A stretch of 64,000 nucleotides of DNA from Anthoceros angustus (lineage: Eukaryota > Streptophyta > Anthocerotopsida > Anthocerotales > Anthocerotaceae). The stretch is taken from NCBI GenBank assembly GCA_010909165.1, contig VJWM01000019.1, forward strand, positions 558,001 to 622,000, read 5' to 3'. Each line of letters begins with the position of its first letter. Position 1 is the stretch's first letter. Positions 43,185 through 52,969 of this stretch are shown here, piece after piece. The position numbers and the translations under genes are program-made. The notes under the pieces are model-generated. The model was not told where the DNA came from. It was given only the letters and a program-made list of their open reading frames with translations, and did no database searches.

Positions 43185-44543
43185 ATGGCAGGACATACCC
43201 CTGATGCGGACAGTCATATCGGTGGCAAAACCAGAAGAGCATCGAGGCTCAGCCTCCGACGACATTCAGCAGAACCAAGTGGCGAGGCTACTGAACCGAA
43301 AGCAGAGAGAAGTGAAGACGCGGTGTACATGGCCCACATCACTCCAGCCACATTAGCGGCGATCAAGCAGCGAAGAGGTGAGCGGCAGGAAATGTTTGAT
43401 CGGGAACGCCGGATTCTGCTTGGCACGGAGAAAGTGGAAGACATTTGTGTAGGGGAGCCCGAAGTGACGAATGAGAGTACCCCACCTCTCATCTCTGAAC
43501 ACTATCTGGGCACCACGGCAACGGGGTCAAGGGTGACTGTCACGATTTCCCCACTCAAGGACCGTGATCAGGTGCCGGATGTGTGGGCCTCAGAGGATGG
43601 AAGGAGGTGGCAATTCCAACTTGGGAATGAGTCCACAATTCTATCGTGGATGCACATTGGATGGCAAGCAGTCCAAGTGAATGCAAATGCGGGCCCGTAC
43701 CCAGCTCTCGCGGATGAGGTGCCGAGTGTGGAGGACCTATGGGTTGCCACGCCAACGCAAGCAGGGCCATGGAGGCAGCAGAGGGCAATGGAACTTGCGA
43801 GCTTCGTACACAAGGCAATTGACTTAAGAGAAATGCTCACACAGGAGCTCTGCTTGGTGCAGAATTGGCCCCGTCCTCCGGATGTGCTGGTGAAGCTGTC
43901 GACAGGTGTGGAAACTGTTCATTGCATAGTGGATGGCGCTGACAACTTGAAGTTCTGGGATGTTGGAGTGAGGCAGGAGAGGAGCGCGTTTTTGGAGACT
44001 GAGACCAGGAAGCTCTGCACTCCAAAGCAACCCCCGATATGCATGCAAGACGATGCCCGTGCGACGGTGAAGGACCTTCCCCTTGTTTGTGATGTGGCAC
44101 AAAAGTTGGTGCAGTATCGCTGTTTTGGGCCACCACTGGACACTGCGAGGGTGCCCGTGTGGACAGGGCCTGAAAACGCTATGGAGTTTCTAGCCACTGA
44201 GATCAGCACGAAAGTAGGGGGGCTGATGCTGATGCAAAGATGGTTTGATAGAGATGTTTCAGTGTGCACTCCCCTGAAGCGGATTCCTTTCATGTACGAC
44301 TACCACAAGCCGTTTGTTACATTACTGGACTTCGATGCTAACGACGCAGCTATATGGGAGATAATGGAGGCCATGCCTCTCATTGTGAGGGTATGCCACA
44401 CAGGGTACAAGAGGTCGGAACCTGACTGGGGGGTTCTCGTGATGGTGCAACTGCTGTTCAGGTTTGCTGTGGTGAACCCTGCAAGCCCGATCACCGTTGA
44501 AGTGAGGAGTACAAAGCGTTTACCGCAGCTATGTCGGTGGTGA
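43185..44543 (+). CDS. Hypothetical protein, single exon
   Basis: Uninterrupted 452-codon frame starting at ATG 43185 in good context (GAGCATGGC). I do not recognise the family. The first 50 residues are basic and low in complexity. From about residue 50 (ITPATLAAIKQRRGERQEMFDRERRI) the composition is that of a folded globular protein, with several Trp residues and a hydrophobic C-terminal region (FVTLLDFDANDAAIW, LIVRVCHTGYKR, VLVMVQLLFRF). There is no signal peptide, zinc motif or nucleotide-binding loop. The neighbours are repeats, so it could be a captured or element-derived gene. Its codon use is GC-leaning and no longer frame competes with it, which supports it being real. Confidence 0.5.
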   Translation: MAGHTPDADSHIGGKTRRASRLSLRRHSAEPSGEATEPKAERSEDAVYMAHITPATLAAIKQRRGERQEMFDRERRILLGTEKVEDICVGEPEVTNESTPPLISEHYLGTTATGSRVTVTISPLKDRDQVPDVWASEDGRRWQFQLGNESTILSWMHIGWQAVQVNANAGPYPALADEVPSVEDLWVATPTQAGPWRQQRAMELASFVHKAIDLREMLTQELCLVQNWPRPPDVLVKLSTGVETVHCIVDGADNLKFWDVGVRQERSAFLETETRKLCTPKQPPICMQDDARATVKDLPLVCDVAQKLVQYRCFGPPLDTARVPVWTGPENAMEFLATEISTKVGGLMLMQRWFDRDVSVCTPLKRIPFMYDYHKPFVTLLDFDANDAAIWEIMEAMPLIVRVCHTGYKRSEPDWGVLVMVQLLFRFAVVNPASPITVEVRSTKRLPQLCRW

Positions 44544-45799
44544 GAGGAGATCAAGAGGAGCTGATGATAAATGGCTGGGTGACAGACCACAAGCGGCGAG
44601 TTTTTTTTGAGGATCGATGTAGTAGGGAACACCCGCCACTCGGGCAGGTTGGAATAGAAAGTGAAGGCGAATTCGTCCCACAGTTGGGCACGGTATAGGA
44701 GTGCTCAACAACCACGACACTGAACTGACAGCAAAATAGAGGCACAAGTTTTTTACCATTTTTTGATTGTTTCTCTTCCCAATTGGTCATGGGGACCTCT
44801 CGATGAGCGGAATCGTGCCATGGTTTGCAGGGTAGATGATCAAGCCCAGGTGCGTTGTTTACGAGTGCAGGAACTGGAGAGCAAGAGAATTGTGGTAACC
44901 GAAGGAAAGCGTTTGTAGGAATTCAGTGATCGCTCAAATCAAATAAGAGAGTTCTCTTGATCCAGAACTTCTTGTTGGCTGTGTGAGGTGATCGATGACT
45001 ACTTCCATGTGTTTTTTTCCCAAATGTTTTTATCAATGAAGTTGATGAGAAGATGCAGAATTCGGAATATTGCAACTCAAGATGAAGTTTCAGCTGAACT
45101 AGTAGCTAGCAAAGCATTGAGGAACTTGTACCTAGCATATGGCCGTATAGGAAGCAATTGGGTGCATGTGGCTATGGCAGGCAAGACAACAATGACAGGC
45201 ACAATAAGTGAGGATGGACGTTGAACTAGGTGTAAATAGAGATGGTTTATGTGCATCACATTGTGACATGTGAAGATGTTAGCTAAAGGGTGACATTAAC
45301 GTGTCTTGGGAAACATGCACGCAATTACTTTGGCATGACCTCATATAGTCAACTAGAAGAAAGGTGAAAGAGAGACTTCAAGCCATACTTTACTCTATGC
45401 CTGCAGAATAGAGCACACCGGGGCAATGTGAGATCATATTGTGCGAGATATGTTTTAGTAAGGTAAGTTCTTAATTTGAGATTGTATAGTTTGAAATATC
45501 TTTTAGTCAGTAAGTAAGTTTTGATGAATAAGTAATTATGCCTTCAATATTGGGTTAAAAGACACTCATAGACTCAAAACACCTTTCCTTTGATTCATGG
45601 ATACAATGATTATATATACATACAATTCTAGAAGTATCTTCATGTGGTCAAATGACTGGACTATAATCAAAGGGGTTAGTGTCTAGCAGAAGCATCATTC
45701 ACAATCTTCACTCAAAATCTTTCAAGTGAAACATCAAGAGTCTTTGAACACATGACAGTCACATACAGGCCCTCATCTCACAGCTCTGAATTGGAATGC
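44544..45799. other. No gene seen
   Basis: AT-rich sequence with short frames on both strands; nothing recognisable. Confidence 0.4.
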
Positions 45800-46190
45800 C
45801 CCGTATTTTTGTCAAGCTCTAATGAGAAGACGGACGGACTCTATAAGATTAGGCATTTTCGTTAGGCTCTGCAAGACCAAGCATTTTTGTTAGGCTCCAT
45901 AAGACCAGGCATTTTTGTTAGGCTATGTAAGACCAGGCATTTTTGGTAGGCTCTATAAGACCAGGCATTTTTGGCAGGCATTTATAAGACCAGGCATTTT
46001 TGTTAGGCTCTATAAGACCGGGCATTTATAAGACCGGGCATTTATAAGACCGGGCATTTATAAGACCAGGCATTTATAAGACCAGGCATTTTTGTTAGGC
46101 TCTATAAGACCGGGCATTTACAAGACCAGGCATTTATAAGACCAAGCATTTTTGTTAGGCTCTAATGAGAAGGCAGACTGGCTCTATCAA
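45800..46190 (+). repeat. Minisatellite of ~27-bp units
   Basis: Roughly a dozen irregular units of GCATTTTTGTTAGGCTC plus TATAAGACCAG. A central part has shorter units (GGGCATTTATAAGACC). The left and right edges share the same flank (GCTCTAATGAGAAG at about 45816 and 46158). Confidence 0.85.
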
Positions 46191-47095
46191 ATAAAGCAAC
46201 ATCTAGCAAAGGCCAGAAGATGCTCCACAACATGGACACTCAGATGACAAGGTACACATGTCGATCAACCATCAAATTGTGGGCTTGGGACTTGGCACAT
46301 CATTGTCAATAGTGATGCTATTAGCTTATCACCAAAACAACAATGACCAAGCCAAGCAGCAAGCACTCAATGAACAACAAAAAAGAAAATAGAAAGTGTA
46401 CACACGAAGCCATGCTATTAGCTTACAAACAAAACAACAATGACTAGGCCTACTAGCAAGCACTCAATGAACAGAACAGCAAATAGAAAGTGTGCGCAGA
46501 GCCATGTTCCTGTATAGGCCTTGTATCATTTCTTTTTGGGTTTCACTCTTATAGCTCGAGTGCACAATTCCCTAGGTACATTTCACATGACACCATGGGG
46601 CGCTATTACTCATGACCCCTCGCTTCCTATCTTCTATTCCCTAGACACAAGGGCATGCTACCTTCTTCGTAATGCTCAAAAGATCTTCCTAACACATTTC
46701 TAAGTAGCTATTCAACAAGTCCTAAGATGATTATAGTTTTATCCCTAATGTACTTACTCATTAAGGTATTATATTTATATTAAACTATATTATATAAAAA
46801 TATATTTTATTATTTTATTATTGAATAGAATGATACTAAAATGATGCCCATATGTTATAGAACAATTTGGCAATAATGCTCCTATTCTGAAAATTTGAAA
46901 TTACAGTATTGAAAAATTTCATTTATCTTTCAAATTTTCATTATTAGACGGGATGACATCCAAAGGTTGGTCCATCAGCTACGCATGCTTACAATGTAAG
47001 ACAGGAATTACGCCTATGAGTCCTGAGCAGCAGCACCAGCGGAGGGATGGATTGCTGCTTCTGGCTGCTGAACCATCCTGTCGTGGAGTCACGTG
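46191..47095. other. No gene seen; two copies of a short dispersed segment
   Basis: ATGCTATTAGCTTA with AAAACAACAATGAC occurs near 46315 and 46413. The remainder is AT-rich up to the PPR gene at 47096. Confidence 0.4.
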
Positions 47096-49420
47096 ATGGC
47101 GATTACGCCACCGGCGCTGCAGGCCCTCCCCAGCCTGCTCGATGCAAGGCCTGAGTTTATGGCGATCGCTGGGGAGCAGGTGCGCCGCAGTTTTCCTCCG
47201 CAAGGCCAGTGCAATGCTCCTGCAGCTTCTTGCGCAAGCACGCACTCCAGGCTAATCCAAAACCAGGACAATGGGACCAGCAGATGGGACGTCCGTCCAG
47301 TGCAGGGGCCTGGAAGCCGCGGAGAGGCGGAGGAGGTGGGAGAGGCTGTGGCAGAGTTGGAGCTCCTGGTGCTGCGGGGATGCCGTGCGAGCAGCACGGT
47401 CTTGTACCGGGTGCTCAGGAGGTGTGTGGAAGCAAAGGATCTGGCCCTGGGAAGGAGGGTTCATTCGGTGGCTCTGGCGAGCGGGTACGGGGCGGACGCG
47501 TTCTTGGCCAACCACGTGATCCGGATGTACGCTGCTCTGGGGGAGCTGGGGGACGCCGTGCAGGTGTTCGCTGCAGTGGCCGAGCCCAATGTGTATATGT
47601 GGTCATCGATTATCTTGGCGCATGCGCGGCAGGGAAGGGCCGCAGAGGCTGTGGGGCTCTATCGCCGGATGCGGGAGGCTGGCGTGAGGCCAGATAACCA
47701 TATCTTCGCGGCGGTGCTCAAGGCCTGTACGGAGGGGCAGGATTTGGGGGCTGGGAAGGAGGTGCATAGGGATATGGAGGCGAGTGGGGTGGAGGGTGAT
47801 GTGTTTGTGGGGAACAGTTTGGTGAACATGTATGCGAAGTGCGGGAGCTTGGGGGATGCTCGGAGGGTTTTTGATGGGCTGGGGGTTAAGGATGTGGTGA
47901 CTTGGACTGCCATGATTGCGGGGTATGCGCAGCAGGGGCGCGGGGAGGAGGCTCTGGGTTTGTACGGGAGGATGCAGGAGAGTGGGGTGGTGCTGGCTGA
48001 TCAGGTTACTTTTGTTTGTCTGCTCCAGGCTTGCGCTGGGTTGAGGGCGTTGGAGGAGGGGAGGGAGTTGCACTTGCGTGTGCGGGAGAAGGGAATGGAA
48101 GGTGATGCTGTTGTTGGGAATTGCTTGGTGACGATGTACGCGAGATGCGGGTGCTTGGAGGAGGCTCGGGAGGTGTTTGACGGGCTTGTGAGGCGGGATG
48201 TGGTGACGTGGAATGCTATGATTGCTGCGTACTCTCAGCAGGGGCTGGGGCGGGAAGCCCTAACTCTGTATGGGGTTATGGGGGGTGAGGGCATGGCTGC
48301 AGCGGATCATGTTACGTTTCTGGGGCTGATTCAAGCGTGTGGGAGTGTGGGTGCTTTGCAGCAGGGGATGGAGGCTCACTCGCAGATTTGTGAAAGAGGA
48401 CTTGAAAATGATGTGTTCATTGGGAGCTGCCTGGTTGACATGTATGCGAAGTGTGGGAGTTTGGAACATGCTCGGAGGGTGTTTGACGGGTTGTGCACCA
48501 GGGTTGTGGGGACATGGAATGCGCTGATTAATGGGTACGCTCAGAATGGTGATGGTGAGATGGCGATCCGGTGCTTTGAAGAGATGGTTGAGGAGGGCGT
48601 TCAGCCTGATGAGACCACTTTTATTTCTCTCTTTGTGGCTTGCAGTCATGCAGGCCTGGTGGAGGAGGGGCAGGAGTATTTCAGGATGATGGTGGAGGGG
48701 TATAAGATTGGGCCTACTCAGCATCACTACAGTTGCATGGTTGATCTCCTTGGTCGTTCAGGGCGGCTGGATGAGGCTGAAAATGTACTGCGAACTACGT
48801 CCCTTGTTAACGAAGTTGTGGGGTGGACCGCGTTGTTGAGTGCGTGTAAAGGTCATTGTGATGTGGAGCGGGGAGTACGATGCTTTGATCGTCTTGTGGA
48901 ATTGGAAGCAGATGACGCAAGTTCGTATGTGCTGTTGGGAACCATTTATGCGAATGTAGGCAGGTGGGATGATGTGGGGAGAATAGAAGGCCTGAGGAAG
49001 TCATCAGGTGCGATGAAGAAAGCTGCAAAGGCTTATATAGAAGTGAAGAACAAGGTACACGAATTTACGGTAGGGGAACAGAGGTCGGACCTTTCCCCAC
49101 AGATAAAAACTCTGCAGACCAAGTTGAAGGTGGAAGGAGGGCACGTGCCTCGAACGGAGTTGGTCCTTAGGGCAGTGTCTGAGCAGGAGAAGGAAGATGC
49201 CTTGTGCGGTCACGCGGAGAAATTGGCTTTGGCCTATGGCCTTTTGAACACACCAGATGGTACCAGTTTGATTGTCACTAAGAACCTTCGCATGTGCAAT
49301 GACTGCCACAGCAGCACCAAAATCATGTCACACATTGAGAAACGAGAGATAATTGTGAGAGATGCACATCGATTGCATCGATTCGTGGAAGGTGTCTGTT
49401 CCTGTGGAGATCGGAATTGA
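47096..49420 (+). CDS. PLS-DYW pentatricopeptide repeat protein (RNA editing factor)
   Basis: Intronless, 774 residues; predicted organellar C-to-U RNA editing factor. The first 75 residues are a presequence. A short SRWDVRPVQG resembles the linker that follows the PDF block in the two minus-strand relatives, but no PDF block is present. PPR motifs run from about residue 80 (VLYRVLRRCVEAKDLALGRRVH) through five PLS triplets to E1/E2 (YSCMVDLLGRSGRLDEAE, KVHEFTVGE). The DYW domain has the PG-box-like GGHVPRTELVL, the deaminase HAE and CNDCH motifs, and a second metal site (HRLHRF, CSC). It ends in GDRN. The in-frame ATG 47096 is used; the frame also has a GTG just upstream. It is on the opposite strand to the rest of the cluster. 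Confidence 0.93.
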   Translation: MAITPPALQALPSLLDARPEFMAIAGEQVRRSFPPQGQCNAPAASCASTHSRLIQNQDNGTSRWDVRPVQGPGSRGEAEEVGEAVAELELLVLRGCRASSTVLYRVLRRCVEAKDLALGRRVHSVALASGYGADAFLANHVIRMYAALGELGDAVQVFAAVAEPNVYMWSSIILAHARQGRAAEAVGLYRRMREAGVRPDNHIFAAVLKACTEGQDLGAGKEVHRDMEASGVEGDVFVGNSLVNMYAKCGSLGDARRVFDGLGVKDVVTWTAMIAGYAQQGRGEEALGLYGRMQESGVVLADQVTFVCLLQACAGLRALEEGRELHLRVREKGMEGDAVVGNCLVTMYARCGCLEEAREVFDGLVRRDVVTWNAMIAAYSQQGLGREALTLYGVMGGEGMAAADHVTFLGLIQACGSVGALQQGMEAHSQICERGLENDVFIGSCLVDMYAKCGSLEHARRVFDGLCTRVVGTWNALINGYAQNGDGEMAIRCFEEMVEEGVQPDETTFISLFVACSHAGLVEEGQEYFRMMVEGYKIGPTQHHYSCMVDLLGRSGRLDEAENVLRTTSLVNEVVGWTALLSACKGHCDVERGVRCFDRLVELEADDASSYVLLGTIYANVGRWDDVGRIEGLRKSSGAMKKAAKAYIEVKNKVHEFTVGEQRSDLSPQIKTLQTKLKVEGGHVPRTELVLRAVSEQEKEDALCGHAEKLALAYGLLNTPDGTSLIVTKNLRMCNDCHSSTKIMSHIEKREIIVRDAHRLHRFVEGVCSCGDRN

Positions 49421-50384
49421 CACGTTAAGATACTGTCGTGTCCCTGACTTCTCTTCCACGCACGAGATATGCTTTCTGCAACAAGTTCCAACATTCACCG
49501 TTCACTGGTGACCCTCTGCAGAAGCGCATAACTATGGCGTGAGGGATGGTTTTACGCCTTGAACCACAAAGCGTTCTTGCTCCTCCAGTCGTGAGATGAC
49601 ATGAGTCTTCTTCCAGGTCAAACAGCACCTTTCACACAGGGCAGCACTATCCACAGCTGAAAACTGTGAACACTAAGCACTTCCTGCCTCATGCATGCTT
49701 ATGCAGGATGTTAGGGTTATCTTGAGTGTAGACCACATAACAGCTCTATTCGCACTCGGTTGAGAAATTGTGAACTCTCTGCACTTCCTGCCTCACCCAT
49801 GCCTTTGAGCCTGCATCCCATAATCTCTTGAAATTTCCAAGCTTTCCCGCACCCACACACCTGCATGACGGAACTCAGCATTTACAGGGTCTACTTGGAC
49901 AAATAGGGAAAGACCACCATAACCTTTGTTAACACTCAACAAAGGCTGCAGCTGCGACTCAGCCAAAATAACATACCTCACAACATATCTTCAGCCTTAT
50001 CCAGTTCGCATCACCAGCCAAGAAGATGCGTTGGTAATAGCACGTCCCTTCTTCTTCTTTCTATCATCTTGGAGGGCAGCTGGCCCTGGGATTCTAGTTT
50101 GATTACAGCCAGCATTGTGATATTGCAGGGTGTCGGCTGGGGTTCATCAAAATCACTTTTCCCACCACCAGAAGGCATCCTGAGATTCCAACGATGCTGG
50201 GCTGAAATAGGACAGAACCCTTCCTCCAGTCTAACTCAATACCCATGATCCCCCTGATTGGAAGTTTAGATGGATGTAAGCCAAAAAAAATATTCTGAGA
50301 AGATATCTAAAGGTCCCAATCCTGTCCCAGCAATTGATACTGCTGTGTGGACATGGCGCGTAGAAAACCATTTTCCAGCGAAAG
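49421..50384. other. Intergenic; weak PPR-like relic
   Basis: A minus-strand piece near 49985-50030 (LDKAE-like) resembles the E1 motif of the neighbours and may be a PPR fragment. Nothing else is recognised. Confidence 0.35.
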
Positions 50385-52969
50385 TCAATTCCTGTCCCCA
50401 CAAGAACAGGACCCATTTAAAAATCTATGTACCCGATGCGTGTCCCTTACTATTATCTCTCGGTTCTCCAGACATGACATTATCTTGGTGCTACTGTGGC
50501 AGTCATTGCACATGCGAAGATTCTTGGTAACCAGTAAAGTTGCACCATCTGGCGTGTTGAGCAGACCATATGCAAGGGCTAGCTTTTCGGCATGTCCACA
50601 CAGTGCATCTTCCTTCTCCTGCTCAGACAGTGCCCTTAACACCAACTGTGTTTGTGGAACATGTCCTCCTTCCTCTTTCAACCTTGAGTTGACACTCCTC
50701 AGCTTCAATGAAATGTCAGATCTGTCTTCCCCTACGGTGAACTCGTGCACCTCATCCTTCACCTCAATGCAAGCCTTCGCAGGCTTCTTCATGGCACCTA
50801 CTGACTTTCTCAAGCTTTCTATCCTATCCACTTCATCCCACTTGCCCGCATTTGCATAGATGTTACCCAGTAGAACATATGCACTTGCATCATCTGCTTG
50901 CAATGCAAGAAGATGGTGAAAGCATCGTTGTCCACGCTCTACCTCGCCATAGATTTTACAAGCACTCAGCAAAGATGTCCAGCCCACGACCTCATTCACG
51001 AGTGAGGTAGTAAGCAGCATATTTTCAGCCTCATCCAGTTGGCCTGCTCGGGCAAGAATATCGACCATGCAGCTATTGTGGTAGTCGGTCGGCACAATCC
51101 CATAGTCCTCCACCATCATCTTGAAATACTTCCTGCCCTCCTGCACCAGACCTGCATGACTGCATGCCACCAAGAGACAAGTAAACGTTTTCTCGTCTGG
51201 CTGCACACCCTGCTCAAGCATCTCGTCAAAGCATTGCATTGCCATATGACCGTCACTGTGTTCAGCACAGCCAATGAGGAGAGCGTTCCAAGTTGCAACA
51301 ACTTTAGTGGGCAATCCGTCAAAAACTTTGCGAGCAGTTTCCAAACTGCCACATTTCGAATACATGTCCACCAGGGACGTGCCAATGTACACATCGCCCT
51401 CAAGGCCCCTTGCACGAATCTGTCCGTGAATCTGTGTTCCCTGCAGCAGTGCTCCCACGCTGGCGCATGCTTGGAGCAGGCACGCAAATGTAATGCGATC
51501 AGCTGGAGTTATGCACTCATGTTGCATAATAGCAAAAATGGCCAGGGCTTCTCGCCCAAGTCCTTGCTGAGAATATCCTGCGATCATTGCATTCCATGTC
51601 ACCAAATTCCTGATGAGCAATCCATCAAACACTTTGCGAGCATCATCCATCTTCCCACATTTCGAGTACATGTCGACAAGGGAGCTACCAATGAAGACGT
51701 CACATTCAAGACCTCGCTCCCGAATCTGTGAATGAAGGTGCTTTCCTGCTGCAGTGCTCCCACACTGGCACATGCCTGCAGAAGGCACAAGAACGTAACA
51801 TGATCAGCTGGAGTAATGCCCTCATGTTGCATACTTGCATACAAAGCCAGAGCTTCTTGACCGAGACCCTGCTGCGTATAACCTGCAATCATGGCAGTCC
51901 ATGTTACCACATCTCTTGTTGGCAAACTGTCAAACACTTTGCGAGCATCACTCAAGCTTCCACACTTTGCATACATAGTCACCAGGCTGTTGCCAAGGAA
52001 AACATCGGCCTTCACGGCACTAGTCTGAATATCATTATGAACCTCCTTGCCTGAAACGAGGTCCTGTGCAGAAGCACATGCCTTAAGGGCTGCCGCAAAG
52101 ATATGGTTATTGGGCTGCACACCGGATGCTCTCATCCGTCGATAAAACTTGATTGCATGCTTGGGCTGGCCCTGCCGGGCATGCGCCAAAATGATGGAAG
52201 ACCACATGAAGAGGTTCGGCTTGGGCACTTCGGTGAACACCTGCGCTGCATCTTCCAATTCACCATGAGAAGCATACATTCCAATGATGTGGGTGGCCAA
52301 GAATGCACTGGCCCCGTACCCACTGGTGACAACAAGAGAGTGAACACGCCTACCACAAACCAGATCCTTATCTGCCATGCATCTTTTCAGCATCCGATAA
52401 AAGACGTCATCGGTAACATGATATCCATTTTGCACCAGGAAATCCAACGCTTCCACAGCCTCACTCAGCTCTGCATCCTCCTCACACCGTTTCCTCAAGC
52501 TCTGGATCACCGCAATCTGGTCACCACCACCACTGTCATCAACCTGTGTAGACAGGGCACGACGCCCCCTCATCTGAACATCCCACCTGGCCAGCTGCGA
52601 ATCCACCCAAGCCGGCTTGTGGGGGCTGTTGAGCCACAGGGGCTCCTTGGAGGTCCTATGCTTGAAATCGGGATGGCGGGCGCTTGACTTATCGGCCCTG
52701 TTGTCCCACCAGTCGAAGGGATCTGAGAAGAACAGTTGCCACAGTTGCTCCTGTCGCTCTTTTTGCGTGACTTGGGTTGTACAAATTCCTGTACAGGCAG
52801 TTGCTGCTGCTGCTGCTACGGTGGCCGGGGTGCCGAGGCGCACCATTCCGCATCCCCCTGACAAAGCGTGGGAGAGCGTGGATGGCACCAACGTGCGCGG
52901 ATGCGAATCAGCCTGACGTCCCACAAACGTGGACTGAAGAAGCAAGGACAGCTCCACCTGCGTCGCCAT
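50385..52969 (-). CDS. PDF-PLS-DYW pentatricopeptide repeat protein with a one-base frameshift
   Basis: Predicted organellar RNA editing factor of about 861 residues if the frame is repaired. Start MATQVELSLL at 52969. The organellar presequence is followed by an OSB-like PDF block (WWDNR 87-91, PDF 100-102, LWL 111-113, WV 121-122). PPR motifs follow, with E motifs (YHNSCMVDILARAGQLDEAE), PG-box-like GGHVPQTQLVL, HAE and CNDCH, and the end CSCGDRN. One base is missing at about 51745: the minus strand reads CAGCAGGAAAGC where relatives have CAGCAGGGAAAGC, so the frame shifts in the middle of a PPR. Both halves are otherwise intact, so this is a recent pseudogene or a sequencing error. The first 69 bp and the promoter are part of a 935-bp tandem duplication. 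Confidence 0.88.

Noticed and set aside
47093-47095. GTG start one codon before the PPR gene
   Set aside because: A plant nuclear gene should start at the adjacent ATG (47096).
51039-51731. 230-codon plus frame within the frameshifted PPR gene
   Set aside because: Antisense of conserved PPR repeats. The same shadow appears opposite every PPR gene here.
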